From: Cardiobacterium sp. Marseille-Q4385
GTDB lineage: Bacteria; Pseudomonadota; Gammaproteobacteria; Cardiobacteriales; Cardiobacteriaceae
Reading direction: 5' to 3'
Assembly (NCBI RefSeq): GCF_916618745.1
Contig: NZ_OU745373.1
Location: forward strand, 2,432,501-2,496,500
Length of the DNA: 64,000 nucleotides
Part shown: positions 41,374 to 50,483 of the stretch, piece by piece
Layout of the letters: every line of letters starts with the position of its first letter
How positions within the stretch are numbered: position 1 is the first letter of the stretch
The notes under the pieces: generated by a model
Told to the model about the DNA's origin: nothing
What the model saw: only the letters and a program-made list of their open reading frames with translations
The model's database searches: none
Translations under genes and position numbers: made by a program

Positions 41374-42786
41374 TTATTGTTTGTAAAGCCAGCGGAAGAG
41401 TTCGTCTTGCACGGTGCGGCTGCGCACGGCGCTTTTGCCGTTGCCGATGACGACGACGACGTAGTTGCGCCCGCTTTCGGCGCGGACGTAGCCGGCGAAG
41501 CTGCGCACGTTGTCAATGGTGCCGGTTTTGCCGATGACGCGACCGGCGAGCACTTCGCCCCGGTAGCGTTTGCGCAGGGTGCCGCTTTCGCCGGCGACGG
41601 CGAGTGAGGCGAGGAAGGTTTCGCCCTGGTCGGAGAGGTAGATGTCGCGCAGCAGGGTCGCGAGTTGTTTGACGCTGACGAGTTCGAGGCGCGAGAGTCC
41701 TGAGCCGTTGTCGATAATCATGCCGTCGGTGTTGATGCCGAAGGCTTCAAGGGTGACACGCACGGCGTTTCTGCCTTTTTCCAGGCTGCCGGGCGGATCG
41801 AAGGTCTTGGCGCCGAGGGTAAGCATGAGTTGGCGGGTCATAACATTATTGCTTTCCTGGTTCATGCGCTGGATTTGCAGGGCAAGCGGGTCGGAGTAGC
41901 CGGTGAAGATGTGTTTGGCGGTGGACGGAGTTTTGGCGACTTTGCCAGCGCCGTCGAAGCTGCCGCCCAGGCGGTACCAGAGGTCGCGAAAGAGATAGTA
42001 GAACTGTTCGCTCGCTTCACCAAGGACGAGTTGCACGTCTTGTGCGCCGCAGCCGGTGGCGTAAGTGCCGGCGACATGCATGACGGCATAGCCTTTGTCG
42101 TCGCGTTCGAGCACGGCGGACGGGGTGAAGCCGTCACCGCTGCATTGGCCTTTTTTGACTTTGAGCTGGTTGTCGATTTTCCAGTTGACGATTTCCGGCA
42201 CGAGGGTGAGTTGCGGTTTGCCCGCCTGCGGGGTGACTTGCATTTTCACGGTGCGGAAGTTGACCATCAGTGGGTGCGGGATAGCATTGTAGGCTGCCCA
42301 GGGTTTGCCGTCGAACGAAGCGGAATCGCGCTCTTCCGGGGTGAGGCGGTAGAGGGAATCATCGAGGACGATGTCGCCGGTGATGTGGCGCACGCCCACC
42401 TGTTGCAAGGCTTGCAGCATGGTGAGCAGCTGTTCTTCGACGAGGAAGGGGTCGCCGCCGCCGACAACGTAGAGGTTGCCTTCGACGATGCCGTTCACAT
42501 CAGGCAAGGTGTCCACATAGAAATTGGTCTCCCAGCGGTAGTCCTTGCCGAGGCGCAAGAGACCGGCGGCGGTGGTGAGGACTTTAGCCACAGAGGCGGG
42601 ATGGCGCAGGGTGGTACCGTTCAGATCGACCAGCGGTTCTTCGGCTTCGATGGCCTGCACCCAGATGCTGATGTCGGCGCTGGCGACGTTGTTCTTTTGC
42701 AGCATTTCCGCCACGGCTGCAGGCACCTGCTCTGCCTGCACCGCCAGACTAATCCATATTGTTAGCACGATGAGCCAGCCGCGCAT
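41374..42786 (-). CDS. dacB: PBP4-type D-alanyl-D-alanine carboxypeptidase/endopeptidase
   Basis: The 470-residue protein has a signal peptide (about 1-18), and penicillin-binding motifs in order: SVAK (Ser about 65), DNGSGLSR for the SxN motif, and GKTGT for the KTG motif near residue 419. The inserted domain between the first two motifs is that of class C PBP4 (DacB). It trims D-Ala and cleaves peptide cross-links in the periplasm. Operon with the DpaA-like gene downstream. Confidence 0.93.
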   Translation of the reverse strand: MRGWLIVLTIWISLAVQAEQVPAAVAEMLQKNNVASADISIWVQAIEAEEPLVDLNGTTLRHPASVAKVLTTAAGLLRLGKDYRWETNFYVDTLPDVNGIVEGNLYVVGGGDPFLVEEQLLTMLQALQQVGVRHITGDIVLDDSLYRLTPEERDSASFDGKPWAAYNAIPHPLMVNFRTVKMQVTPQAGKPQLTLVPEIVNWKIDNQLKVKKGQCSGDGFTPSAVLERDDKGYAVMHVAGTYATGCGAQDVQLVLGEASEQFYYLFRDLWYRLGGSFDGAGKVAKTPSTAKHIFTGYSDPLALQIQRMNQESNNVMTRQLMLTLGAKTFDPPGSLEKGRNAVRVTLEAFGINTDGMIIDNGSGLSRLELVSVKQLATLLRDIYLSDQGETFLASLAVAGESGTLRKRYRGEVLAGRVIGKTGTIDNVRSFAGYVRAESGRNYVVVVIGNGKSAVRSRTVQDELFRWLYKQ

Positions 42787-42845
42787 CCGTTCCCCTCCAA
42801 AAAAGGTTGCTATTATAGGTGCCCCGCTGAAAAACGAAACCGGAC

Positions 42846-43418
42846 ATGACTGAGAACTTTGACAGCCCAGAACAGGAAAAACAGTACGACGAGGAAGGCC
42901 GCGTCATCCGCGCCAATCGCACGCAGGCCAAGCGCGAACGCGAGCCGATAAAAGCCTTTGCCAGTGAGCTGCTGAAACTGCCCGCGCATCAGTATCCGCT
43001 GTTGCCGATTGATGACACCCTTATCGCCGCCTTGCGGGAAGGCAAACGCCTGAGCGGCAACGCGCTGTCGCGCCATCTGAATTATCTCATCCGCCTGCTG
43101 GATGAGCAGGATTATCCGGCGATTCTCGCTGCGCATGAACACATCAACCATCCCTATTTGCACAGTCCGGGCAAGCAGCAGCGCATCCGCCGCGAGATGG
43201 AACGGCTACTTGCGGACGATGCCGAGATTTATGGCGAACTGCTGGGGCGCTATGCCGACCTAGACGTGCAGCATGTGCGGCAACTGGTGCGCGAGGCGAA
43301 AAAACAGCTGGCGGCCGTGCCACCGGTCACGGAAGCGGATACACCCGCACCGCCGAACAAGTATCAGCGCCGCTTGCAGAAGTATTTGCAGGGATTGGCG
43401 CTTTATTATGAGGAATGA
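42846..43418 (+). CDS. darP: DarP (YjgA), 50S ribosomal maturation factor
   Basis: The 190-residue protein is DUF615: RTQAKREREPIKAFASELLK, RLSGNALSRHLNYLIRLL, REMERLLADDAEIYGELLGR, and the C-terminal NKYQRRLQKYLQGL. DarP joins late 50S assembly intermediates and aids peptidyl-transferase-centre folding. Divergent from dacB with about 60 nt between start codons; a terminator follows. Confidence 0.93.
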   Translation: MTENFDSPEQEKQYDEEGRVIRANRTQAKREREPIKAFASELLKLPAHQYPLLPIDDTLIAALREGKRLSGNALSRHLNYLIRLLDEQDYPAILAAHEHINHPYLHSPGKQQRIRREMERLLADDAEIYGELLGRYADLDVQHVRQLVREAKKQLAAVPPVTEADTPAPPNKYQRRLQKYLQGLALYYEE

Positions 43419-43423
43419 AGCAG

Positions 43424-43451
43424 ACGGCTCCGACAAGGAGCCGTTTTTTTC
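43424..43451 (+). terminator. Terminator after darP
   Basis: ACGGCTCC, loop GACAA, GGAGCCGT, then T6. 5 nt after the darP stop. Confidence 0.92.
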
Positions 43452-43530
43452 GTGCTTTTCCCATTAGGTAAGCGGTAGAATTGCGAACCTTTCTTATCCC
43501 GTATTTTCCTTACGTTTTCACGGATTCACC

Positions 43531-45036
43531 ATGAGCCTGTTCTTTTCGTTATTTGTCCGCTGTTTCTGGCTGCCGCTCTTTTGGGCGACGGCGTTATCTG
43601 CCGCGCAGCCGCCGCGTCCGCAGCGGATGTTTATCGCGTTTGTGTGCGGGCTGCTTGCAGCGGGGGTGACGGTTGCCGCCTTGCCGTTGCAGAATGCGGC
43701 GGCGATGTTTTGGTTTGCGCCGCTGCAATTGGCGCTGCTGACGATCGTGTGGCTGTGGGCGCTCATCAAACCCGCCGCTGCCCGTGACGGCTTATGGTTT
43801 ACCGCCGGTTTTCTCGGTGCGGTACCGTTTTTTTCGGCGCCGGTGATGAGCGCGTTTTCTTCTACCAGTGTAGTGAATTCGACGTTTATTTTGCATTTGG
43901 CGGCGGTACTGGCGGCGGCGGGTTTATCGGTGCTGCTGGTGTTGTGGCTGTTTGTGCTGCGCTCGCTGGTCGCACCCAAGGTGTGGCTGGGGCTCGCGGT
44001 GTTGATGGTCGCGGTGATGGTGTTGCTGTGGACGGTGTGGCTGGGGGCGGATTTCGGCCTCGCCGCCATCAAGTTGCAGAAGGCTGAGGTCACGGCTTTC
44101 CGTCTGCGCTGGCTGGCGCGGGCGGAGTTTGCACGGAATTGGTTCGCTTATGTGGCGCTGTTATTGCCTGCGCTTGCGACGGTTGCCGCGCTGTTTTCTG
44201 CCTGGTTGCCGGCGCGACGGCGTTTGCAGGCGGCGGATAGCAGGGCGGACGTGCCGCTTGTCCAACCTGACTCTGTCCCGCAAGCAAGAGAGGGGATTGC
44301 TTCTGTGCCAGCGGACGAGAAAGCGATCGCGACCGGCGGCGCATATGACCGCTCTGCCGCCGTACACCGCCGCCTGCTGCTCGCCGGGGTGCGGCGGGCG
44401 CAGCGCGCGTATGTGCAGGGTTTCGCAGCCTGTGCGCTGGCGCTCGGGGTTTGTTTGTTCTGGGATTTGGTTGCGTCCAGGCCGCCGTCGCTCTCGAAGG
44501 CGACACCGGTCGTGGTTGCTGCTGATGATATGGTGCATTTGCCGATTGTCGCGGATGAGCTGAAAGATGGCGATTTGCACCGCTACGCCTGGGTATCGTC
44601 CGAGGGCAAGGTGGTGCGCTTTTTTGTGATTGACCGCTTCCCCGGCGAGTGGTCGCCGGCGGTGGTGTTTGATGCCTGTATGCTCTGCGGCGATACGGGT
44701 TATGCGATGCAGGGCGATCAGGTGATGTGCATCGGTTGTGGCGTGCGCCTGTTCCGCCCCAGTGTCGGCAAGAGTGGCGGTTGTAATCCGGTGCCGATTG
44801 AGGATTGGGCGATGGATGCCGATGAAATCCGCATTCCGCGCAAGTCGCTGGAAGCAGGCTTGCAGTTCTTCAAGGCGGTGGTTGAGCTGGAGGTGATTGA
44901 TCCGGTGGACGGTAGCCGCTTGAAGAACACTACCGCGCCGCATCGTTATAGTTATGGCACGAAGACGTATTTTTTCGCGAATGAAGCGAATTATCAGCGC
45001 TTCGTGGATAACCCTGAGTTATTTATCAAGGATTAA
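43531..45036 (+). CDS. DUF2318 (Fe-S/heme-like) membrane protein of a P19-type iron-uptake cluster
   Basis: The 501-residue protein has eight or so membrane segments in the first 220 residues, a variable loop, one more membrane segment (about 290-310) and a C-terminal DUF2318 domain with cysteines in FDACMLCGDTGYAMQ, VMCIGCGVRLF and GGCNPVPIEDW. Related proteins (Campylobacter Cj1660) sit between the iron permease/P19 pair and two ABC permeases, and are thought to handle electron or iron transfer at the inner membrane. The downstream permeases fit; the upstream Ftr1-type permease and P19 are missing here, where the darP terminator lies instead. Confidence 0.85.
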   Translation: MSLFFSLFVRCFWLPLFWATALSAAQPPRPQRMFIAFVCGLLAAGVTVAALPLQNAAAMFWFAPLQLALLTIVWLWALIKPAAARDGLWFTAGFLGAVPFFSAPVMSAFSSTSVVNSTFILHLAAVLAAAGLSVLLVLWLFVLRSLVAPKVWLGLAVLMVAVMVLLWTVWLGADFGLAAIKLQKAEVTAFRLRWLARAEFARNWFAYVALLLPALATVAALFSAWLPARRRLQAADSRADVPLVQPDSVPQAREGIASVPADEKAIATGGAYDRSAAVHRRLLLAGVRRAQRAYVQGFAACALALGVCLFWDLVASRPPSLSKATPVVVAADDMVHLPIVADELKDGDLHRYAWVSSEGKVVRFFVIDRFPGEWSPAVVFDACMLCGDTGYAMQGDQVMCIGCGVRLFRPSVGKSGGCNPVPIEDWAMDADEIRIPRKSLEAGLQFFKAVVELEVIDPVDGSRLKNTTAPHRYSYGTKTYFFANEANYQRFVDNPELFIKD

Positions 45037-45040
45037 GGTT

Positions 45041-46327
45041 ATGTTTTGGCGCATGATTTTCCAGCTTTGGCATCACGATTTGCCGCGCAAGGCTCTCGCG
45101 TTTGCCACGATTTTTCTCGCTTCCAGCCTGATTGCCGGGCTATTGGCGGTGTCTATCGACATCGGCGACAAGATGTCGCGCGAGTTGAAGTCTTATGGCG
45201 CGAATATTTTGATTGAGCCGGCGGGCGGCGCGCTGTTGCCCGATGATGTTGCCGGGCAGCCCTATTATCTGGAAGAGAAGGTGCTGCCGTCGGTGATGGA
45301 TATTTTCTGGCGGAACAACATCTACGGTTTCGCGCCGCTCTTGAACGGCCATGTGCGCGCGGGTGGGGTGGAAGTCGCGGCGCTGGGTACGTTTTTTGAC
45401 CACCCGCTGGATGTCGCCGACGAATCGAATTATCACACCGGGCAGAAGACGGTCAGCCCGTTCTGGCAGGTCGCGGGCGACTGGCCGGATGACAGCAAGC
45501 CGCTTGCCGCCGACGCGCCCATTCCCGTGCTGGTCGGGGTCAAACTTGCTGCCGCGCAGGGTTGGCAGACGGGCGACGTGTTGCCGCTTGCGGCCACCAC
45601 AGCCAATGCGCCGGAAACATCCGCGCGCATCAGCGGCATCCTCACCAGCGGTGCGGCGCAGGACGAGCAAATGGTTCTGCCGCTTGCCGCGTTGCAAGAA
45701 GTGCTTGGTTTGCAAGGCAAGATCAGCGCCATTCAGGTGGCAGCGATGACCGTGCCGGAAAACGATTTATCGCGCAAGGCGCACGAAAACCCTTCGGCGC
45801 TGAATGCCAAGCAATATGACCAGTGGTACTGCACCGCCTACGTTTCTACCATCGCCCACCAGCTAGAAGAGACGGTGAGCGGCTCGGTCGTGCACCCTGT
45901 GTGGCAGGTTGCCGCGTCCGAAGGCGTCATCATCGGCAAAATCCAGCTGCTGCTGATTGTATGCAGCCTCGCCGCCCTGATTTCCGCTGGCATGGGCATC
46001 GCCTCGCTCACCAGCAGCGGCATCATGGCGCGCGCCAAAGAAATCGGCCTGATGCGCGCCCTTGGCGCAAAGCCGTGGCAAATCGCTCTGCTTTACTACG
46101 CGGAAGCCATCCTCGTCGGCGCGCTCGGCGGCCTGACCGGCTGCATGGGCGGCGCCGTCCTCGGCTGGGGCATCGGCCAGGCGCTCTTTGGCGCAACGCT
46201 GGGCTTCACCTGGATCGTCGTCCCCGTTGTCGTCTGCGCCGCCATCCTGATAGCCCTCACCGGCACCTGGTTCCCGGTGCGCAGCATTGCCCGTCAAGTT
46301 CCTATCGAGGTGCTCTATGAAAGATAA
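45041..46327 (+). CDS. FtsX/MacB-type ABC permease 1
   Basis: The 428-residue protein has an N-terminal membrane segment (about 24-42), a large periplasmic MacB-type domain (about 45-300), and three C-terminal segments with the FtsX-family block SGIMARAKEIGLMRALGAKP. It matches the first permease of the Cj1660-1663-type cluster. I start at 45041, 4 nt after the DUF2318 stop (AAGGTT upstream). Its end overlaps the next gene by 11 nt. Confidence 0.87.
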   Translation: MFWRMIFQLWHHDLPRKALAFATIFLASSLIAGLLAVSIDIGDKMSRELKSYGANILIEPAGGALLPDDVAGQPYYLEEKVLPSVMDIFWRNNIYGFAPLLNGHVRAGGVEVAALGTFFDHPLDVADESNYHTGQKTVSPFWQVAGDWPDDSKPLAADAPIPVLVGVKLAAAQGWQTGDVLPLAATTANAPETSARISGILTSGAAQDEQMVLPLAALQEVLGLQGKISAIQVAAMTVPENDLSRKAHENPSALNAKQYDQWYCTAYVSTIAHQLEETVSGSVVHPVWQVAASEGVIIGKIQLLLIVCSLAALISAGMGIASLTSSGIMARAKEIGLMRALGAKPWQIALLYYAEAILVGALGGLTGCMGGAVLGWGIGQALFGATLGFTWIVVPVVVCAAILIALTGTWFPVRSIARQVPIEVLYER

Positions 46328-47447
46328 CCACATGCGCTGGCTGCTGCCCGGCAAAGCCCTGCGCCACAAATGGCGGCGCACCCTCACCATCATCGCCGCG
46401 CTCGCCATCGGTGCCGCCATCGTCACCGCCATGGCGGCCATCTACTTTGACATCAACGAAAAAATGAGCCGCGAGCTGCGCTCCTTCGGGGCCAACTTCT
46501 ACCTCGGCGGCAAAAACGAACAGCCCTTCACCCTCACCGAATACCGCCGCATCACCGCTGCCATGCCGTCCACGCTCTACCACGCTTCCAGCCCCTACTT
46601 CTACACCGTGGCGCGCAGCGAACGTGAGCCGGTGGCGCTGGTCGGCGTTGATTTCCCCGCACTGCCCGCGCTTGTCCCCTACTGGCAAGTGCAGGGCAGC
46701 TGGATTGGCGTTGATTTCGACGACCGGAACACCATGCTCGGCAAAACCCTTGCCCGCCAGCTCGAACTCAATCTCGGCGACGACATCACCCTGGTGAAAG
46801 ACAACGGCGAAAGAAAAACCTTCCGCATCAAAGGTATCATCGAAAGCGGCGATGCGATGGATAACGTCATGCTGCTCAACATCGGCGTCGTGCAGGCGTG
46901 GACGGATAACCACGACCGCATCAGCTACGCACTCGCCAGCCTCGCCAACGACAACGACGCCGTTACTGCCTACGCCGAACGCTTAAGCGCGGAAAACCCG
47001 CAACTCGACATCCACCCCATCCGCAAAGTCAGTGCCGCTGAAGGACAAATCCTGCACAAAATCAAAGGCCTGATGGGTCTCGTCTGCATCATCATCCTGC
47101 TGCTTTCCAGCCTGTGCGTCAACACCTCGCTTACCGCCATGACCCACGAACGCCGCCGTGAATTTGCCCTGCAAAGCGCGCTTGGCGCGTCCGACCGGCA
47201 AATCACCGCACAAATCGTGCGCGAAACCCTGACCATGACCACGCTTGCCATCGGCATCGGCCTCGTCCTCGGCCTCATCCTTGCGCAAATCCTCGGCCAC
47301 GTCGTCTTCCACGCCGGTATCACCCTGCGCTGGCCGGTGCTGCCGCTCGCCGCCGTGCTATCGCTTACCGTCGCTGCCGTTGCCGTCGCCCTGCCGCTCA
47401 AACGCGTGCTGGCGTTACAAGCGGCGGTCGTCCTCAAAGGCGCGTGA
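46317..47447 (+). CDS. FtsX/MacB-type ABC permease 2
   Basis: The 376-residue protein shares the arrangement of permease 1: one N-terminal segment, a periplasmic domain (SRELRSFGANFYLGGKNEQP) and three C-terminal segments with MTHERRREFALQSALGASDR. An alternative ATG lies at 46332. The two permeases normally work with an ATPase encoded next in the operon; here a terminator and cas3 come instead, so the partner ATPase is not in the window. Confidence 0.87.
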   Translation: MKDNHMRWLLPGKALRHKWRRTLTIIAALAIGAAIVTAMAAIYFDINEKMSRELRSFGANFYLGGKNEQPFTLTEYRRITAAMPSTLYHASSPYFYTVARSEREPVALVGVDFPALPALVPYWQVQGSWIGVDFDDRNTMLGKTLARQLELNLGDDITLVKDNGERKTFRIKGIIESGDAMDNVMLLNIGVVQAWTDNHDRISYALASLANDNDAVTAYAERLSAENPQLDIHPIRKVSAAEGQILHKIKGLMGLVCIIILLLSSLCVNTSLTAMTHERRREFALQSALGASDRQITAQIVRETLTMTTLAIGIGLVLGLILAQILGHVVFHAGITLRWPVLPLAAVLSLTVAAVAVALPLKRVLALQAAVVLKGA

Positions 47448-47468
47448 GTCCACCAAACCGTCAACAAC

Positions 47469-47492
47469 AAACCGCCCCACGGGGCGGTTTTC
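47469..47492 (+). terminator. Terminator between the permease gene and cas3
   Basis: AACCGCCCC/GGGGCGGTT with a 2-nt spacer at 47470-47489, followed by TTCC. The T run is short. It separates the iron-uptake genes from the CRISPR locus. Confidence 0.7.
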
Positions 47493-47520
47493 CGTATCCG
47501 CACCCTATCCGGAGAAAACC

Positions 47521-49791
47521 ATGCCCACAACCTACTACGCCCATTCCGCCGAAAACCAACCCCATGCCCGCTGGCAAACCCTCACCGACCACGCGCATAA
47601 AGTCGGCGAAATGGCAGCCGCCTTTGCTGCCGCCTTCGGTGCGGCGGAAATCGCTCGCTACACCGGCGAGCTGCACGACCTTGGCAAATACAGCCCGGCC
47701 TTTCAAGAGCGCCTGCACGGCAGCAGCAAACCTGTCGATCATGCTACTGCCGGCGCAAAAATTGCAGTCGAACGCTGGGGAAATGTGATTGGCAAGCTGA
47801 TGGCATTTTGCATTGCGGGGCATCATGCAGGGCTGGCAAATGGCAGCGATGAAGGCAAAAACCGCCGCTCCCTTAAAGAACGTCTGGCTCTGCAATTCGG
47901 CGCGGACATCCAGCCGCTGGACGACATCTGGCAACAAGAAATCCGCCTGCCGCCCACCCTGGCCGTGCCGCCGCTTAAAGCTGATATCCATCACTGCGGA
48001 TTTTCCCGCGCCTTCTTTATCCGTATGCTCTACTCCTGCCTGGTCGATGCCGATTATCTCGACACCGAAGCCTTTTACGCCGCCATAGAAAACAAAACGA
48101 TCGAGCGCGGCAACTATCCTGCCTTAAGCAACCTGCAAACGAACCTCTGCCATTACCTTGCCGCGCTCTGCAATAGCGCTGCGCAACAAAGCGGGGAAGA
48201 CCCTGCCCATGCCGCCTTGAACCGCCTGCGCAGCGACATCCTGCATCACGCCACCGCTCAAGCGGCAGAACCGCCCGGCCTCTTCCGCCTCACCGTACCC
48301 ACCGGCGGCGGCAAAACCTTCACCTCCATGGCGTTCGCGCTGGAACACGCCAAACAGCACAATATGCGCCGCATCATCTACGTCATCCCCTTCACCAGCA
48401 TCATCGAACAAAACGCCGCCGAGTTCCGCAAAGCCTTTGGCGAATTGAGCGAACAAGCCGTACTGGAACACCACAGCACCTTCGACGACAGCAAACTGAA
48501 AGACCAGGACAGCAAAGACAAACTGCGCCGCGCCTCAGAAAACTGGGATGCGCCTGTCGTCGTCACCACCGCCGTGCAATTCTTCGAATCCCTCTTTGCC
48601 GACCGCTCCACGCGCTGCCGCAAACTGCACAACATCGCCGGCAGCGTCATCATCCTCGACGAAGCGCAAATGCTGCCGCCCGATTTCCTCCTGCCCATCA
48701 TGCAGGCCATCAAAGAACTGGCGCAGAACTACCGCTGCAGCGTCGTAATGTGCACCGCTACCCAGCCCGCCGTGCAAGCGGCAGACGGCTTCTATCGCGG
48801 CTTTGAAAACGTGCGCGAAATCGCGCCTGAACCAGAAGCCCTATTCGCACAACTGCGCCGCACCACCGTGCAACATATTGGGCAGCAAAGCGATGCCGAC
48901 CTGCTCGCCAAACTCGGCGAATACCCGCAAATGCTCGTCATCGTTAACAATCGCCGCCAGGCTCGCAGCCTCTACGACGCAGTGGCAAAACTTGCCCTGG
49001 ACGGCGTTTTTCACCTCAGCACCCTGATGTGCGCCGTCCACCGCAGTCAAACATTGGACGAGATTCGCACCCGCCTGCGCAGCGGCGCACCTTGTCGCGT
49101 CATCGCCACTTCGCTTATTGAGGCCGGTGTGGATGTGGATTTCCCGCTAGTGATGCGCGCCGAAGCGGGGCTGGACAGCGTCGCCCAGGCCGCCGGACGC
49201 TGCAACCGCGAAGGCAAACAGGCGCCGGAAAACAGCCATGTGTGGATATTTGCTCCCGAAGATGGCTGGAAAAATCCGTCCGAACTCGCCTTTCAGGCGG
49301 GCGTGATGCGCGCCATCGTCCGCCACCATACGGACGACCTCCTCTCTACCGCTGCCATCACCGCCTACTTTCGCGAACTCTACGCCTTAAAAAGCCGCGA
49401 ACTGGATAAAGAAAATATCCTGCAAAAGCACAGCAAAGCCGCAAAAAGCCTTGATTTTCCCTTCCAGACCATCGCCGATAAATTCCGCATGATTAAAAGC
49501 CCGATGCTGCCGCTCATCATCCCGTTCGACCGCAAAGCGGAGAAGCTCATTGACGCCCTGCGCCACGCCGACCACATCGGCGGACTGTTGCGCGCACTGC
49601 AACCTTACACCGTGCAGATTTATGAAAAAGACCTGGCAGCGCTCTACAAAGATCGATTGATTGAGCAGGTCAACGAGCAGACATTCGGCAAGCAGTTCCA
49701 TGCCCTGAGTGGCAAGTTGAATGTATATGACGAAGCGGGATTGAAGATGAAAAATGCGGGAAATATGCAGGCAGAAAACTGCACATGGTAA
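47521..49791 (+). CDS. cas3: Cas3 nuclease-helicase, type I-C
   Basis: The 756-residue protein has an N-terminal HD nuclease (His24 in DHAHKVGEMA, HD at 52-53 in LHDLGKYS, DHATAGAK at 73) and an SF2 helicase: Walker A TGGGKTFTS near residue 261, DEAQ near 380, CTATQP, then SLIEAGVDVDFP and QAAGRCNREG. Cas3 is recruited by target-bound Cascade to unwind and shred DNA. Length and layout fit type I-C. I start at 47521 after CCGGAGAAAACC; the frame is open back to 47245 over the permease gene. Cas3 is the first gene of the locus. Confidence 0.96.
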   Translation: MPTTYYAHSAENQPHARWQTLTDHAHKVGEMAAAFAAAFGAAEIARYTGELHDLGKYSPAFQERLHGSSKPVDHATAGAKIAVERWGNVIGKLMAFCIAGHHAGLANGSDEGKNRRSLKERLALQFGADIQPLDDIWQQEIRLPPTLAVPPLKADIHHCGFSRAFFIRMLYSCLVDADYLDTEAFYAAIENKTIERGNYPALSNLQTNLCHYLAALCNSAAQQSGEDPAHAALNRLRSDILHHATAQAAEPPGLFRLTVPTGGGKTFTSMAFALEHAKQHNMRRIIYVIPFTSIIEQNAAEFRKAFGELSEQAVLEHHSTFDDSKLKDQDSKDKLRRASENWDAPVVVTTAVQFFESLFADRSTRCRKLHNIAGSVIILDEAQMLPPDFLLPIMQAIKELAQNYRCSVVMCTATQPAVQAADGFYRGFENVREIAPEPEALFAQLRRTTVQHIGQQSDADLLAKLGEYPQMLVIVNNRRQARSLYDAVAKLALDGVFHLSTLMCAVHRSQTLDEIRTRLRSGAPCRVIATSLIEAGVDVDFPLVMRAEAGLDSVAQAAGRCNREGKQAPENSHVWIFAPEDGWKNPSELAFQAGVMRAIVRHHTDDLLSTAAITAYFRELYALKSRELDKENILQKHSKAAKSLDFPFQTIADKFRMIKSPMLPLIIPFDRKAEKLIDALRHADHIGGLLRALQPYTVQIYEKDLAALYKDRLIEQVNEQTFGKQFHALSGKLNVYDEAGLKMKNAGNMQAENCTW

Positions 49792-49876
49792 AACACATTA
49801 AATTGAAATGAAATATTGCGCAAAGTTGGCTGAACAGCTAAATTATGTCTAAATCTCAACGATATAGGAGAGAAAT

Positions 49877-50107
49877 GTGACTAGGAAAAACCAGCACGTG
49901 GTTCCTCATGCGGATGGTTGGGCCGTAAAAGGTGAGGGCAATGGCAAAGCGACAGCCGTTTTCCGGACGCAGAAAGAAGCCACCGCTCGCGCGGAAGAAA
50001 TCGCCAGACATCAAGGGGCGGACACCAAAATACACGGCAGGGACGGGCGCATTCGTGCCGGCAACAGCTACGGTCATGATCCTTGCCCGCCGAAGGACAA
50101 AAAATGA
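49877..50107 (+). CDS. DUF2188 small protein
   Basis: The 76-residue protein starts at GTG 49877, 6 nt after AGGAGAG. It matches DUF2188: QHVVPHADGWAVKGEGNGKA, TQKEATARAEEIARHQG, IHGRDGRIRAGNSYGHDP. The family is widespread and uncharacterised, often near defence or stress genes. It lies 85 nt after cas3 and 22 nt before the decayed array, so it sits inside the CRISPR locus and is not a cas gene of any type I-C system I know. Confidence 0.8.
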   Translation: MTRKNQHVVPHADGWAVKGEGNGKATAVFRTQKEATARAEEIARHQGADTKIHGRDGRIRAGNSYGHDPCPPKDKK

Positions 50108-50128
50108 TGCCTTTGGTATTTGGGATTA

Positions 50129-50422
50129 ACAGCGATGAAGGCTGTGAGTTGAAACATGTTGGATTGGGAGTAAAAGTCTTGCGCGGTCTGCAGCCGTCTT
50201 CGAGCGGCTGTGAGTTGAAACAACGGCAAGGTATCCAACGACAAACGCCTTGCCTAGCAGCTACATTCGGGCGGCTGTGAGTTGAAACATTGTGCCCTCC
50301 CCTCGCCATACTCGGCGTCAAGCGCAGCCGCCTTCGAGCGGGTGTGAGTTGAAACACCCATTGCTGGATTTCACTTTTGAACTGGCTGACGCAGCCGCCT
50401 TCGGGCGGCTGAGGATTGAAAC
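50129..50422 (+). CRISPR. Decayed five-repeat CRISPR array between cas3 and cas5c
   Basis: Repeats end at 50155, 50221, 50288, 50355 and 50422, in the same orientation as the main array, with four spacers of about 34-35 nt. The first repeat is only half conserved (GGCTGTGAGTTGAAAC). The others are 32 nt with substitutions: CCGTCTTCGAGCGG, CTACATTCGGGCGG, CTTCGAGCGGGTG, and a last unit with CTGAGGATTGAAAC. The fifth ends in GGATTGAAAC, the common type I-C terminus. Substitutions fall mainly in the stem. Spacing is perfectly regular, so the array is old but not rearranged. Processing by Cas5c is doubtful for the mismatched stems. Confidence 0.93.
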
Positions 50423-50483
50423 AATTTTATGTGCTTGAAAAATCGCCCGCTGGGGCATGTATAGATGAATACAGGAGAGTTAA

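Noticed and set aside
45041..47447. The two FtsX-type proteins as a MacB macrolide exporter or LolCE pair
   Set aside because: No ATPase domain or adjacent lolD/macA; the DUF2318 neighbour fits the P19-type iron cluster better.
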